A stretch of DNA of 64,000 bases. It comes from Sipunculus nudus. Its lineage: Eukaryota > Annelida > Sipuncula > Golfingiida > Sipunculidae. Positions 36,969 through 47,273 of this stretch are shown here, in pieces. Numbering within the stretch: the first letter of the stretch is position 1; each line of letters opens with the position of its first letter. The stretch is taken from contig CM049317.1 in NCBI GenBank assembly GCA_026874595.1, positions 58,456,118 through 58,520,117 of the forward strand. The letters are read 5' to 3'. Made by a program: the position numbers and the translations under genes. The notes beneath the pieces are model-generated. The model had not been told where the DNA came from. It saw only the letters and a list, made by a program, of their open reading frames with translations, and searched no databases.

Positions 36969-37016
<48 letters not shown>
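36770..37016. repeat. Last two (TA)n microsatellites
   Basis: Pure TA tracts at 36,770-36,811 and 36,974-37,016. No TA tract of comparable length occurs in the remaining 27 kb. Confidence 0.97.
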
Positions 37017-37019
<3 letters not shown>

Positions 37020-37378
37020 GATGTTATTAAACACGGTACACGTGTCTATGTTGGCAAACAGAAAAAAAAACATGTGACCGGAGGTGGTTAATTGCGCATG
37101 TGCAGATGGTGAAACTTCATAGTTGGTGAGAGTATTTGAAGCAACGCCATCTTTAGTCATTCGTATATTCATCTAATTTGCTACCAGATATTCTTATTGG
37201 ATAGATTTTGAGTACGATCGGGGACCATTTTTGCGACCCCCACAGGTTTTAAACACATTGATATAAACAAAAAGGACATGCACCCTGTGCAGCGTTCAAT
37301 CGCGCTTTTTGATTTGTCTTTATAAAAGATCGGAGAGCTCGTTTGTAAGTAATGCACATCAGTTATCAGAAAAAACCC
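37020..37378 (+). repeat. Interspersed repeat R2, copy 1
   Basis: Colinear similarity to 48,820-49,180 and 53,550-53,930. Shared landmarks are an AACATGTGACC-type start, GCGCATGTGCAGATG, a GATATAAACAAAAAGGACATG-like middle and a TTTATAAAAG...ACATCAG end. No coding frame. All three copies have the same orientation. Confidence 0.65.
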
Positions 37379-38320
37379 TGTTAGGCCTCAACACATGAAT
37401 CTGGACAAATTGTAAAAAATGAGCCTCAAGCAGTAAAAGGGCAAGTCCTAATCTTTAAACTAAAACGAGAAAAATAGTACAGGAATTTTTATTCACGTTT
37501 TGGTCAGCGGTTACGTTTAATAAAATGACTGTTGGTACTGTACTTTAGCTCCCATTGCTGGGAAAGCCTGGTTTAACGATTAGTGATGCTGCCATGATTC
37601 GCAAAATTGCGGTCTGTGTTTTGGTGCAAAGCTACGCTCTGAACACAGCGGGTGACCTCCCCGGGGACTTTCCACTCACACGCTGTGAGAAATGGAAGCA
37701 TTCTTCAGGTTTGGCAAACTGCCAAACACCCAGTCAGTTTGCGCTATGAAAGGTAAAATTTGATTGCCTCACGTGTAAACAAAGATGGCTGAGCCGTGCA
37801 GATCTGGTAAAAGAAATCTAATTGGCTCAGTGTGTGAACGAACTCGTGCTCGTGCAGCACTGCAAGAGAGAAAATATGCAAACAGTGGAGGATAACTGAC
37901 CTCAGCCCACATCAGCTAGTTGAAATAGAGACTGAATTGAAAGGTGATGATTGCATCGTGTGTATTCCAACGGGGTGGAAAAAGTCGGTGTTACCAAGCA
38001 CTTTCGACCGCAGTGCAAATCGACCGGCACCTTGAAGGTTATCCGATTGTGCTGGTGATACCTGCAATGTGATTGCTTAATTAAAGGAAGGGGGGATTTC
38101 ACAGAGATGGCACTGCCTGGTTGAAAACGGACGGGAAACGCGGTTTCTTGCAGCGGTTAGTGTAGCGAATATTTGAGGATAACGTAATCGCTACTTATAA
38201 AGCGTAGTTGCGAATCTTGAAACTGATGAGAACTGTATATAAACCGTGAAAACTAATGACCCATGGGCCATAACGCTCAGGTGTCAAAGAGAGTAAATGT
38301 CTCTGCATGAGAATGAAACT
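37379..38320 (+). repeat. Interspersed repeat R3, copy 1, split by ~590 bp
   Basis: 37,379-37,620 and 38,212-38,320 together match the inverse of 43,650-44,068. Landmarks are GTTAGGCCTCAA, ATGAATCTGGACAAA, GGTCAGCGGTTACGTTT, ATGACTGTTGGTAC and GTTTAACGATTAGT, then GAACTGTAT.AAACCGTGAAAAC and TGACCCATGGGCCATA. The intervening ~590 bp (37,621-38,211) are absent from the other copy, so they are probably a later insertion of unknown kind. Confidence 0.75.
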
Positions 38321-38476
38321 TTAAATGGGACATATTCATTATAATAAAATATGTTAGACCTGCATGCTGGAAACCAATCAAAACATCTTTATTTTTATTA
38401 TGCACTGATCACGGTCTGGGATTAAATCTGTAGACAATTTTCAGAAACTGGACAAACTGGAATGTTTATACAAGTA

Positions 38477-39731
38477 CAGTGGATTCCCGCCTTGCGACCA
38501 CCCCACAACTGCGACCACCCCACAATTACGTACACTTTGCTTGGTCCCGAAGTTTTTTTAACTTATTTAAGTTTATAAATGACTCAAATTACGATCACTC
38601 CTGAATTCAGAATTTCGACCAGATTGCCTGGTCCCAGCACTAATGCGACCCCGCTTAAGCGACCACCGCCGAAAAGTACTGAAACAACATTTGTCACAAG
38701 TCAATGGCTGTGCCTTGTCACAGGCGCCTTGACGAAAGATCAAAGTGGGTAACAAGGTTTCCCAGCCAAAGTGTTGGTCTAGTCCCGCATATCTCCCTGA
38801 CTCGGTGTCCGCGCCGAGACTCGTTGAGGCGTAAGTTACAGACCAAGGAGGGTAACCATCGGCTTGATTATCGGATGGGTTGCCTGGCTAACTGCCCCGG
38901 GGTCTTGGGTTAGCATTGCTAATTGCCCCCCAGTAATCACCTGTATAACAGCTACCCCAAGTGCAGGGGTGAGAGCTTAATATTTCTACTCATCACATAT
39001 TATTCGATCTAATTGGTCAAATTAACAACGACCTAGTTAATCCTAAATGTGCTCATACCTTACTCACACTGAGTATTGAGCATTCAGTAAAGTGTACAAA
39101 TAAAGCTTGCATGGAGGCAAATCCTACACATTGTCTTGCCTTTTCAGATCGCTTTCAGTTTTTTTCTCTATACTCATTCAGTTTGCGTTTAATTGCGTTT
39201 AAATTGCTTGCTTTTGTGTGACTATGCCTCGGAAGAGATCTCCTTGAAGGAGAAAGTGGAGTTAATCAAGACGGCAACACCAGGATGCAGTCAGCGCCAA
39301 CTAGCTCGGCAGTTTAACGTCGGTAAAACTCAAGTGTACGCAATATATACTCAAACGGTAGGCAAAATATATGACAGCCACGTATTACGTTCAATATGTA
39401 TTGAATAGGTTGTCTTCGTATTGCCTCTAGTTTAATTATGTGTTAATCATCAGTCACCAGGTATGTGTACATGTATATTAATTTTTATCATGAATAAATA
39501 TATAAAACAATTTTGTTTTCTTTTCAGCTAAAAATTCATAATAAGGGTCCTCCGCCAAGTAAAACACTTTGATATTATTCACATTAAGGATATGCAACAG
39601 ATACACACTAATACACATTAAACATCGGCGTGTTATATGCGACCAAGGTAAGAGTTTCACAAATATGACCACCCCTAATTACGACCACTTTGGTCAGCCC
39701 CCATGGCGGTCGTAATTGTGGGGTTCCACTG
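38477..39731 (+). mobile_element. pogo/Tigger-type DNA transposon remnant
   Basis: Terminal inverted repeats begin CAGTGGATTCCCGCC on the left and CAGTGGAACCCCACAATTAC on the right (inverted), and each is followed by repeated GCGACCACC/ACGACCAC motifs. TA flanks both ends (38,475-38,476 and 39,732-39,733), the target duplication of Tc1/mariner/pogo elements. At about 1.25 kb it is half the usual autonomous Tigger length. Only the N-terminal DNA-binding region of a transposase survives (39,224-39,408), and the DDE catalytic domain is absent. It is a dead, internally deleted copy. Confidence 0.85.
39224..39408 (+). pseudogene. Fragment of pogo/CENP-B-type transposase (HTH domain)
   Basis: Starts MPRKRSP, typical of pogo-like transposases, then after a one-base frameshift near 39,240 continues SLKEKVELIKTATPG and SQRQLARQFNVGKTQVYAI. 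This is the psq/CENP-B-N helix-turn-helix signature (LKEK-x-E-x-I, then Q-x-x-LA-x-x-F-x-V-x-K-T-x-V). The second helix-turn-helix and the DDE catalytic core are missing. It lies inside the inverted-repeat element, so it is transposon-derived, not a host gene. A CTTTTCAG acceptor-like word at 39,520-39,527 could mark an ancestral intron. Confidence 0.8.
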
Positions 39732-39734
39732 TAC

Positions 39735-40130
39735 TACTACTCTGACACCCGGCCTCTGAACAAGACTAGCGTCTATTTAAGGCTTGCGTTTATTTTTCTG
39801 AGACTTTGTTTTGCCCCGGCGACTAAATAAGGCAAGTGACTATTCAAGTCCCGGCGTCAGATCAAGGAAATACGGTAGCTGGATCTGAAACAATCGTAAA
39901 TGAACTATCATTGACGACAGAACTAGTTGATTTTGTACCCTGCTTGGTTCATGTTGTCCTGTTTAGGATTAACCTTCCTCCTCCACTACTCGTAGATGAC
40001 ACAACAATAACTTCAAGTGTAGACTCGTCTAATCCATACCAGGGTTATATAAATTCATTCAGATTCGTAACCTAGATTGCAGTGATCTAATACCCATGTG
40101 ATATCACTGACCTGGCTTATTCTGTATATT
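39735..40130. other. Intergenic, no gene recognised
   Basis: A 79-codon plus-strand frame (39,836-40,075) has no domain I recognise. Confidence 0.45.
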
Positions 40131-40133
40131 AAG

Positions 40134-40817
40134 TGTTACAGGTGTCTGTTTTGTTGTGCATAGACGTGTTACATGTGTCTGTTGACATTCTGATTCGTGT
40201 AGCGCAGGCATATTTCGTTGCTATGGGAACCTCGCTTGTTAAGCGCTGATGGGGTGTGAAGCGTAGAGACACAGCGATCTTTGTTCTAGATGTTTCGGGT
40301 CTGTTTATGTGCGTGTGTATTGTTCTTAGGGAAGTTTCCATTTCTAGGATTTTCTGGTGAGAAGCTATAAAAATAGGGGGCTGTGCTCAGTGCCGGCAGA
40401 AAGTAATATACCAGCGAGCACAAAGAGTGTTACTTTCTCATTAGTTTTGTGACCTTTTCCGATAATTGCAGTGGTGTCAGATATTCAACGGATTTTATAC
40501 AGATTTAATACGGACTGTCTCCAGTTTGCCTTTGGATTATTACTATTTAAGTGGATTATTGGTTTTAAAGGACTCTTGTTGAGATGTGACAGTGGTGGTA
40601 TCCAGAATCAAAGCCTAGGTTCCGAACACTCCGGTACTGTGCATTTTTATTGTTATACTGTGTAATTGTATTGATTTAGTGTATTGTAATGTTAGGATTG
40701 TTCTAAGAATAAATTATAATTATTTGTTAACAAAAAACCACTGACTTCTGCATACATTCCCCTAGACATTTCACGCTGCCTGGTGTTGCGGAATCTGATT
40801 TTTTTATCTCTGTAACA
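40134..40817 (+). mobile_element. Solo LTR (Gypsy-like retrotransposon fossil)
   Basis: A 684-bp unit bounded by TGTTACAG (40,134-40,141) and its exact inverse CTGTAACA (40,810-40,817). Inside, in the expected order, are a TATA box (TATAAAAATA, 40,366-40,375) and a polyadenylation signal AATAAA (40,708-40,713). No second LTR, primer-binding site or gag-pol remnant is next to it, so it is a solo LTR. A second TGTTACATGTGTCTG at 40,167 duplicates the start and makes the exact left edge uncertain. No target-site duplication is visible, which suggests an old insertion. Assignment to Gypsy is by general LTR appearance only. Confidence 0.6.
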
Positions 40818-42290
40818 AAATTTGTGCTGATCACGATTACGTGATCTGTTGTGATTACGTTCCGTAACATAATAAAATATGTTCGGGAATAGTGATTTAG
40901 TAGGTCAGATTCCCTTGACTAGATATTAATAAACATGCTTACTATCATGACCTATGTGAAATATAAACAAAAAGGGATATCTGAATAATTTAGAGGCGGT
41001 TTTGAAGTGGTTAAATGTGCGGAAAAGGAGGTATAAAATGTTTAGCCGCAATATATGCTGGATCTGTGTACATAATGCGCCCCCTCAACCATATGTATTA
41101 ACGCGCGCATGCATTGACACACGCACTTATATTCCTGCACACAAATAGAAAGAAAAGCAGTATGTCTTATTTTTCCTCAGACACCACGTTTGTCATCCTG
41201 GTTAGTGATTTAGCAGAGGATCTATGTGTACCAAGTTTTGTACCAGTTGTTGTCATGTTCGGTATATAATTGTTTTATATTGAGTGTAGTACTAAAAGTG
41301 GTTTATGGAATTTAAGTAGCAACGCCTAATTTTATATTTGATAGAACAACTGGCAACGCAGTGCTAAATTAGCAAATATTGCTAACATATGAGTTACAAA
41401 ACATAACGTTTTAATTGACAAACTGTCGAGAGAAAGGAGCTGGTCAGACTAAAGGAAGCAAATAAGCGCTATATCCGTGGCTCAGATGGCCTTCTGCAAT
41501 TTGAACTGAAAATATCCACAAACAATATTGCACGATATATGGGTTAATTCATTCTGTGAAACTTTTATTAAATTCACTTGTAACGTATCCTGCTATTACT
41601 GTGGGTAGAATTAAACCTGGTCCTATTCGTGTGAGTGAAGACAATGTATATTGCGTTGTATTTATATTTCTATCATGGAAAAATGGGACTTTTGGCTACG
41701 CGTATTTTAAAAATAAAATATTGAATTTTATTCTTTCACATTCACACAAAAGTGTACTGAGTGATAAACGATTTCACGAAAGCAAAATCAGACAAAAATG
41801 TCCATAAAAGATATAATATGTACCAAACGCGGACTATCGTCAAAATGCTCATACACAAATTTTTGCTTATGTGATCTTCAGTCATGCTGGACAATATCGA
41901 TAGGTCTCAGTGTGTCTATCGTCCTTCAGTCCTTCGGTCCGACCATCTGTTAGCAGGGGACCGATCGTAACCGTACGATCATGGTAAAACTCCCTGAAAC
42001 CCGAACATAAGGTCGCATAAATCTATATTTTGCAAGCTACATAACGAAAACATCCTTTTAAAATAGTGCACAGGTTTGAATTTGAGATTTAAAAAACAGT
42101 AGTTATGCATAAAATAGCTAGCCAAATCTTATTAAATTTTCAATACACTGGAAGTATTTCAAAATACAAGTTTTGTGGTTATATATCTTAAAGTTGTTCA
42201 GTTATACAACTAATATATTCAAATTGAAAGAACTTTAACAAAATAATATTAAATCCGTTTTTTAATTCAATTTTGTACATTATATTGAAA
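40818..42290. other. Intergenic, no gene seen
   Basis: No supported feature; the frame at 41,556-41,807 is unrecognised. Confidence 0.5.
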
Positions 42291-42299
42291 AGTAAGAGA

Positions 42300-43290
42300 T
42301 ACCTATTGAAATAATAATTTAAAAAAATTAGAAGAAGAAGTAGTAGATGATGGTGATGATGTTGATGATGATGATTACCATTACAAAGAGTGGGTAGTAG
42401 AGTAAGATGTATAAAAAAGTTAGAATAAGAGTAAGACAGAAATAAAGGGTGAGAAGAAAAACAAAAAGAAGAGGAGGAGAAGACAAGAAGTAAAATAAGA
42501 GTGAGAAGAAAGGGAAGAGAAAAAGAGTAAGCAGATGGAGAAGAATATAAAAGAGATAAATGGTAAGAAAAAAAGGAGAAAAACAATAAAAAGCCACGCA
42601 AAAAGGGGGGGGGCAAGAAGAGAAAGATGGTTAAGTATACAATTATGCGTAAGAAGATGGAGAAGAAGTAGAAAACGAAGAAAAAGAAAAAGGAGAAAGT
42701 GAAGAAGAGATTGATGAGAAGAATGGTGAGAAGGATTAGCTGATGAACAAGCTGAAGAGCGAGAAGATCAGAAGGAAATGGGGAGGATGAGAAGAAGAAC
42801 GAGAATAGAAACAAAAAGGAAGATGATATTAAGAAGACGAAAAGAGGACGGAAAGATGAAATAGAAGTGTTTGGTAGAAGGCAAATGAAGAAGATGAAGG
42901 GCATGATAAATATGAGGAAGAAGAAAAAGAAGAAAAAGGAGGAAAATAACAGAAGAAAGATAGGAAGATTAAAGGAAATAGAGGTATAAGAGTGTATTGA
43001 AGAAGCACCAGAAAAAGGATTAAAAGAAAAGTAAAATGAGAGCAAGATGAAGAATGATGAGAAGACAAAACAGAAGAAGAAGAAGATTAAATTTAGAGGA
43101 TGTAAAACTAGTAGAAGAAGAACAGAACATCAAGAATGCGACCGAGGAGAACACAAGGGAAAGAATAGCAAATAACAAAACACAAAAGACTAAGCAGAGT
43201 AAGAAGATAAAAAACATTGAACGAGAAGAGGAAAAAAGAGCTGGACGAAGGAGAATAAGAACAGTAAGAAGAAAATGGTCCTTTGAAAAA
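42300..43290. repeat. 1-kb polypurine (GAA/GAG/AAG) tract
   Basis: About 990 bp in which the plus strand is overwhelmingly A and G (AGAAGAAG, GAGAAG, GATGATG words) with only sparse pyrimidines. The 285-codon minus-strand frame (42,188-43,045, F/S/L-rich) and the smaller ones are products of strand asymmetry: no domain, no codon periodicity beyond the repeat. Long mirror-like R/Y tracts can form triplex (H-DNA). Confidence 0.88.
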
Positions 43291-43589
43291 TCTTAAATAC
43301 GGCATAACGCGACTATTCAATTCAGACTAGGTTTACAAATTAATTACAAGGCTGGATACATGGTTCGATAACCATTTTCAAAATCAGGTATTTTGACCCG
43401 ACGTGAAGCCTTTTTAATCCCCACCCATTCCAACGCATATTAAAAAAAAAAACACAGTCAGTAATTTTAAATGTGGGTAAGGTAATTTATCCATTAATTT
43501 AGAGCATGCTGCCAGGAATATGTTTACACTTAAGCATATATGAATTGCTAGTATAGGAATTTTTTTACGATTGGTACGATTAGATGGCC
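43291..43589. other. Intergenic, no gene seen
   Basis: Nothing recognisable. Confidence 0.5.
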
Positions 43590-44068
43590 ACCTTAAACCG
43601 TGATTTCACGAACAATGACAGCACACTTAACCTGAAAGTACTCATGCAAAGTCTCATGCAGAGTCATTTGCTGTCTTTGACAGGTGGAACCTATGGCCCA
43701 TGGGTCAATGTTTTCACGGTTTGAATACAGTTCTGACGCGTTTCACGATTTCGAGGCAACCACAGACCGTGATTTCCTGAAACATGCCATCAGAACTAAT
43801 CGTTAAACCAAGTTTCCAAAATCAACGAGACTTAAAATCGTGTACCAACAGTCATTTCACAAAACGTAACCGCTGACCATAACGTGAAGCAAAATTCCTG
43901 TAATTTTTTTCTCACGTTTTATGATTAACGGTTTAGACATGCCCTTTCACGGTTTAAGGCCCCTTTTTCACGCTTTGTAAAATTTAAAAAAAACTCACGA
44001 TTTGGACTTTTTTAACGGTTCTTGCTTAGTATTCACGTTTGTCCAGATTCATGTTTGAGGCCTAACAG
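43590..44068 (-). repeat. Interspersed repeat R3, copy 2, dense in TCACGRTTT motifs
   Basis: 43,650-44,068 is the inverse of the split copy at 37,379-38,320. The whole stretch repeats short words such as TTTCACGGTTT, TTTCACGATTT, CTCACGTTTT and their complements, about a dozen times in 480 bp. No coding frame. Family unknown. Confidence 0.72.
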
Positions 44069-44940
44069 ACTCTTGAAATATGTCCTACTGCAACAGAGCT
44101 GTACAACTTAATATAAAAAATGCCGTCGTCCATCCAGTGTAAACATGTATATGAATCAAGCTTCATTATTAATGAATGATAAGTACGTATTCGTTGCTTG
44201 TAATGAATATTCACTTGAACATTCTCTCAGTTAAAAAGTCAACATGCATGTACGTATTTTCAATATTGTGACGACCCTCGGTCTACATTTTTATACATAT
44301 TTGTGAGAACTGTCGTATCGTAACTGGCTTCCTATGCTATCGTATCCAAATTTCCTAACGTAAACGCTGGGCTTAAGGGGCTAAGTCCTTTCCCTCGTCG
44401 TATCCTCCTTTATATTTCCTGTTAGATGGGTATCTATAGACCCAACTTTTTCATGTTCAGCCATGTGGCTGATCAGTGTTTGTATAATTATGTCATCTCC
44501 TTTCGCACGAAATTCGTATAGTATATGGGAATTGTGGAGGATCGATGGCTGATGACAGATGGGTAGAGGAATAGGACTATATGAAGTTCAACATTCTCGT
44601 GGAGCCATTGCAATATGTTTAAACCCGTTTTCAAATTGTAGGAAGATCGTCATTAAGCGGGAGTTATTCTGAACCCTAATCGGCATAAATCGTGGTTAAT
44701 CCTTGACAGTCCCAGGCTTTTACTTAACATTTCACACGCATGACTGATCTACAGTTGTACAACCACGGTGCTACAATTTATCACGGCTACCCTCTACGAT
44801 TTGCAACCACAGAAACATAGCGACATTCTCTCCGACAATATGTACTTATTTATGCATACGTAATAGACTACGGCCCCAATATGGCTGCTTTCGGACGACA
44901 GATAACCACATTCTTACACCTTAGTGGCTTTTCATTTTGC
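44069..44940. other. Intergenic, no gene seen
   Basis: Mixed-composition sequence; contains TGTGACGACCC at 44,269, a common LTR start word, but no matching end was found. Confidence 0.45.
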
Positions 44941-44949
44941 AATAATAAT

Positions 44950-45075
44950 TTTATTGACTTTTTTTTTTGCACAACACAGATTTGAGCCACAATGTTGAAA
45001 TAGCGTCCCCATGCAGTATTGAACCGAGCAACTAACGATGACCTGTGCCTAATCGTCTGCTTTATTAATACAATT
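44950..45075 (-). mobile_element. Possible tRNA-like SINE fragment
   Basis: On the minus strand a B-box-like CTCGGTTCAATA (complement of 45,017-45,028) is followed about 50 bp later by an A run (plus-strand T run at 44,959-44,968). The A box is poorly preserved and no target-site duplication is clear. Confidence 0.4.
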
Positions 45076-45082
45076 TAGGTTT

Positions 45083-45612
45083 TGGGCTCATTGTGGGTAC
45101 ATATTAATGAACTGCAGGTAACTAGCTACGAAGAGTTCGTATTACGCCCCTGTGATAAGGGTATATGCTTCTTTATCTACAACTTATTTGTGTACACGTT
45201 ACACGTGCGCACGTGCGTAAGGTAAACGTATTAGCATGCGGATTTGTTAATAAATCGCATGAGTATGTGGATTTGCTATGTGATGGGAGCATTGCATAAG
45301 GAAGAGAGACTGGCACCGATGTGACTGTCTTGTGCTAAGTGTGACGTCACGTGTTGTTTTTTATTCTTTTGTATAAACTATTGGGCCACCATTGTCAGAA
45401 GGACTCAGCTTTTGTTGAGATCTAGAATTTGTAGTCACAGGGATTTACCCTATGGCTGACGTCACTGCTGAGTTGACAGTGTTCCTAGCTGTGCAGTGTC
45501 TTTAAACAAATCACACAACCTCGTACTTTAAATTGAAAACTAAAGAGAAAAATGTTTCTCTTTCAAGAAAGGAGAACAGTGTATACAAAATCTATATTAA
45601 TAATTTTATACA
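45083..45612 (+). repeat. Interspersed repeat R2/R4 composite, copy 2
   Basis: 45,285-45,612 matches 53,070-53,405 in the same orientation (landmarks GGGAGCATTGCAT, AGTGTGACGTCAC vs AGTGTGATGTCAC, TTTTATTCTT, CTAGAATTT, AAATCTA..TTGATAATTTT). 45,083-45,190 matches 53,475-53,575 (TTTGGGCTCA / TTTCGGGCTTA, AATGAACTG). The two blocks occur in the opposite order in the 53-kb copy, which suggests a tandem or circularly permuted repeat. The copy ends exactly where the LINE reverse-transcriptase fragment begins. Confidence 0.6.
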
Positions 45613-45730
45613 AGTTCTGTTCTTGCGCCTATCTTATTCTGTCTTCTTCTCTGTCCTCCTTATGTTTGCCTGCCAGTCCTCATATGATAGTGTCTACATA
45701 CACACGCGACTGAAAACTTAATAAAACTAG

Positions 45731-47273
45731 AATACGGGTAGTCGACAAGCGACTACTTGTATCCGCCTAAATCAGAGTGGAACGGGTGAAGTGTTGCATA
45801 TTAGCATGGATGTATGCAGCCAAATTGTGTATGTAGGTTGCGCTACCTACGTAAAAATCCAGAAAGCTCTATACACATGCAAAACTTTGGCCAAATCGGT
45901 CAAACGGTTCCCAAGATATGAGCTTGGATATCTGCTGCATAAACTAGAATGCAGGTGGCGCCACCTGTCATAAAATCAAGAGAGCTGTCGGGGATGTATA
46001 AAATTGCAAATTTTAGGCAGATATGTCAAACCACTGCCGAGATATGAGTGATTTTATCCCATGGCAGACAAACAGATGGGAGCTGTGCAAACATGGCTGC
46101 AGGTGGCGCCACCAGTTTTGCATATGATAAAGAGCTATGTGAGATTTATACACATGCAAAATTTTGGCCCAATCAATCAAACGGTTCCCTAGATATGAGC
46201 TTGGATGTCTGCAGTGTAAACTTGATTGTAGGTGGCGCCACCTGTCATAAAATCAGAAAAGCTATCCAGGATGTATAAGCATGCCGAATTTCAGGTGAAT
46301 TAGTCAAACCACTGCAGAGATATGAGTGATTTTAACCCAAGGCAGACGAACAGATGGACACTGTGCAAACATGGTTGCAGGTGGTGCCACCATTTTCGGT
46401 GTATGTTATAAAGCTCTCCAAGGGCTACATTTGTGCAAAAAAATTTTCCTGATCGGTCAAACGGTTCCTGAGATATGAGCTTGGATGTCTGCAGCGTAAA
46501 CGTGAATGTAGGTGGCGCCACCTGTCATAAAATCAGAAAAGCTATCCAGGATGTATACGCATGCCAAATTTCAGGTGAATTAGTCAAGTCACTGCAGAGA
46601 TATGAGTGATTTTAACCCAAGGCAGACAAACAGATGGACACTGTGCATACATGGTTGCAGGTAGCGCCACCATTTTTGGTGAATGTTATAAAGCTCTCCA
46701 AGGGCTACATTTGTGCAAAAGAATTTTCCTGATCGGTCAAACGGTTCCCGAGATATGAGCTTGGATGTCTGCAGCGTAAACATATATGTAGGTGGCGCCA
46801 CCTGTCATAAAATCAGAAAAGCTATCCAGGATGTATACGCATGCCCAATTTCAGGTGAATTAGTCAAGTCACTGCAGAGATATGAGTGATTTTAACCCAA
46901 GGCAGACGAACAGATGGACACTGTGCAAACATGGTTGCAGGTGGCGCCACCATTTTTGGTGTATGTTATAAAGCTCTCCGAGGGCTACATTTGTGCAAAA
47001 AAAATTTCCTGATCGGTCAAACGGTTCCCGAGATATGTGGGTTTATGTGTGGAAACAGACGCACAAACGGACGCAGAGCGCAAAGGAAAGGTCAGAGGTC
47101 AAAACAAAATCGGGGCGCAGCAGTTCACATGTGACCCGAACATAATCCCGGGTTTCGGAAAATTCCGCCCAGCGGTTACGGAGGAGTTCTCCGGACACCT
47201 ACGCGGCGGCGGCGGCGGCCAGCTGAAAACATAGTATCCGCAAAACTCTGTTTTGGCGGATACAATTACCAGA
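45731..47273 (-). mobile_element. Non-autonomous pearl/HINE-like element with tandem-repeat core
   Basis: A 1,543-bp insertion in the LINE, flanked on both sides by CTAG (45,727-45,730 and 47,274-47,277). Subterminal inverted repeats TTGTATCCGCC (45,757-45,767) and GGCGGATACAA (47,255-47,265) are followed inward by A-rich then CAGAGT on both sides. Hairpins lie near both ends: GTAGTCG/CGACTAC (45,738-45,756) and GTATCCGCAAAAC/GTTTTGGCGGATAC (47,234-47,263). The core is a tandem array of about 140-bp monomers (nine), alternating in two types to give a 280-bp dimer, each centred on the palindrome GGTGGCGCCACC. No transposase. The architecture (tandem core, subterminal inverted repeats, terminal hairpin, CTAG) fits pearl/HINE-type Helitron-like elements of molluscs, read on the minus strand. 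A cut-and-paste element with a CTAG duplication is the alternative. Confidence 0.75.
45800..47035. repeat. 140/280-bp dimeric tandem array with GGTGGCGCCACC centres
   Basis: The palindrome starts at 45,954, 46,102, 46,231, 46,380 (one mismatch), 46,511, 46,660 (one mismatch), 46,791 and 46,940, with a decayed first copy near 45,836. Alternate monomers are more alike: type a carries CACCTGTCATAAAATCAG, type b carries CACCATTTTTGGTGTATG. Both end in CGAGATATGAG or AGAGATATGAG. The 280-bp dimers 46,231-47,020 are the most uniform, so they expanded most recently. The open frames of about 70 codons are artefacts of the repeat. Confidence 0.9.

Noticed and set aside
42188-43045. 285-codon minus-strand open frame, the longest in the window
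   Set aside because: It is the complement of a polypurine tract, rich in F, S and L, with no domain; openness follows from strand composition.
44269-44400. Possible LTR start TGTGACGACCC
   Set aside because: No matching inverted end, TATA/AATAAA order or duplication found nearby.
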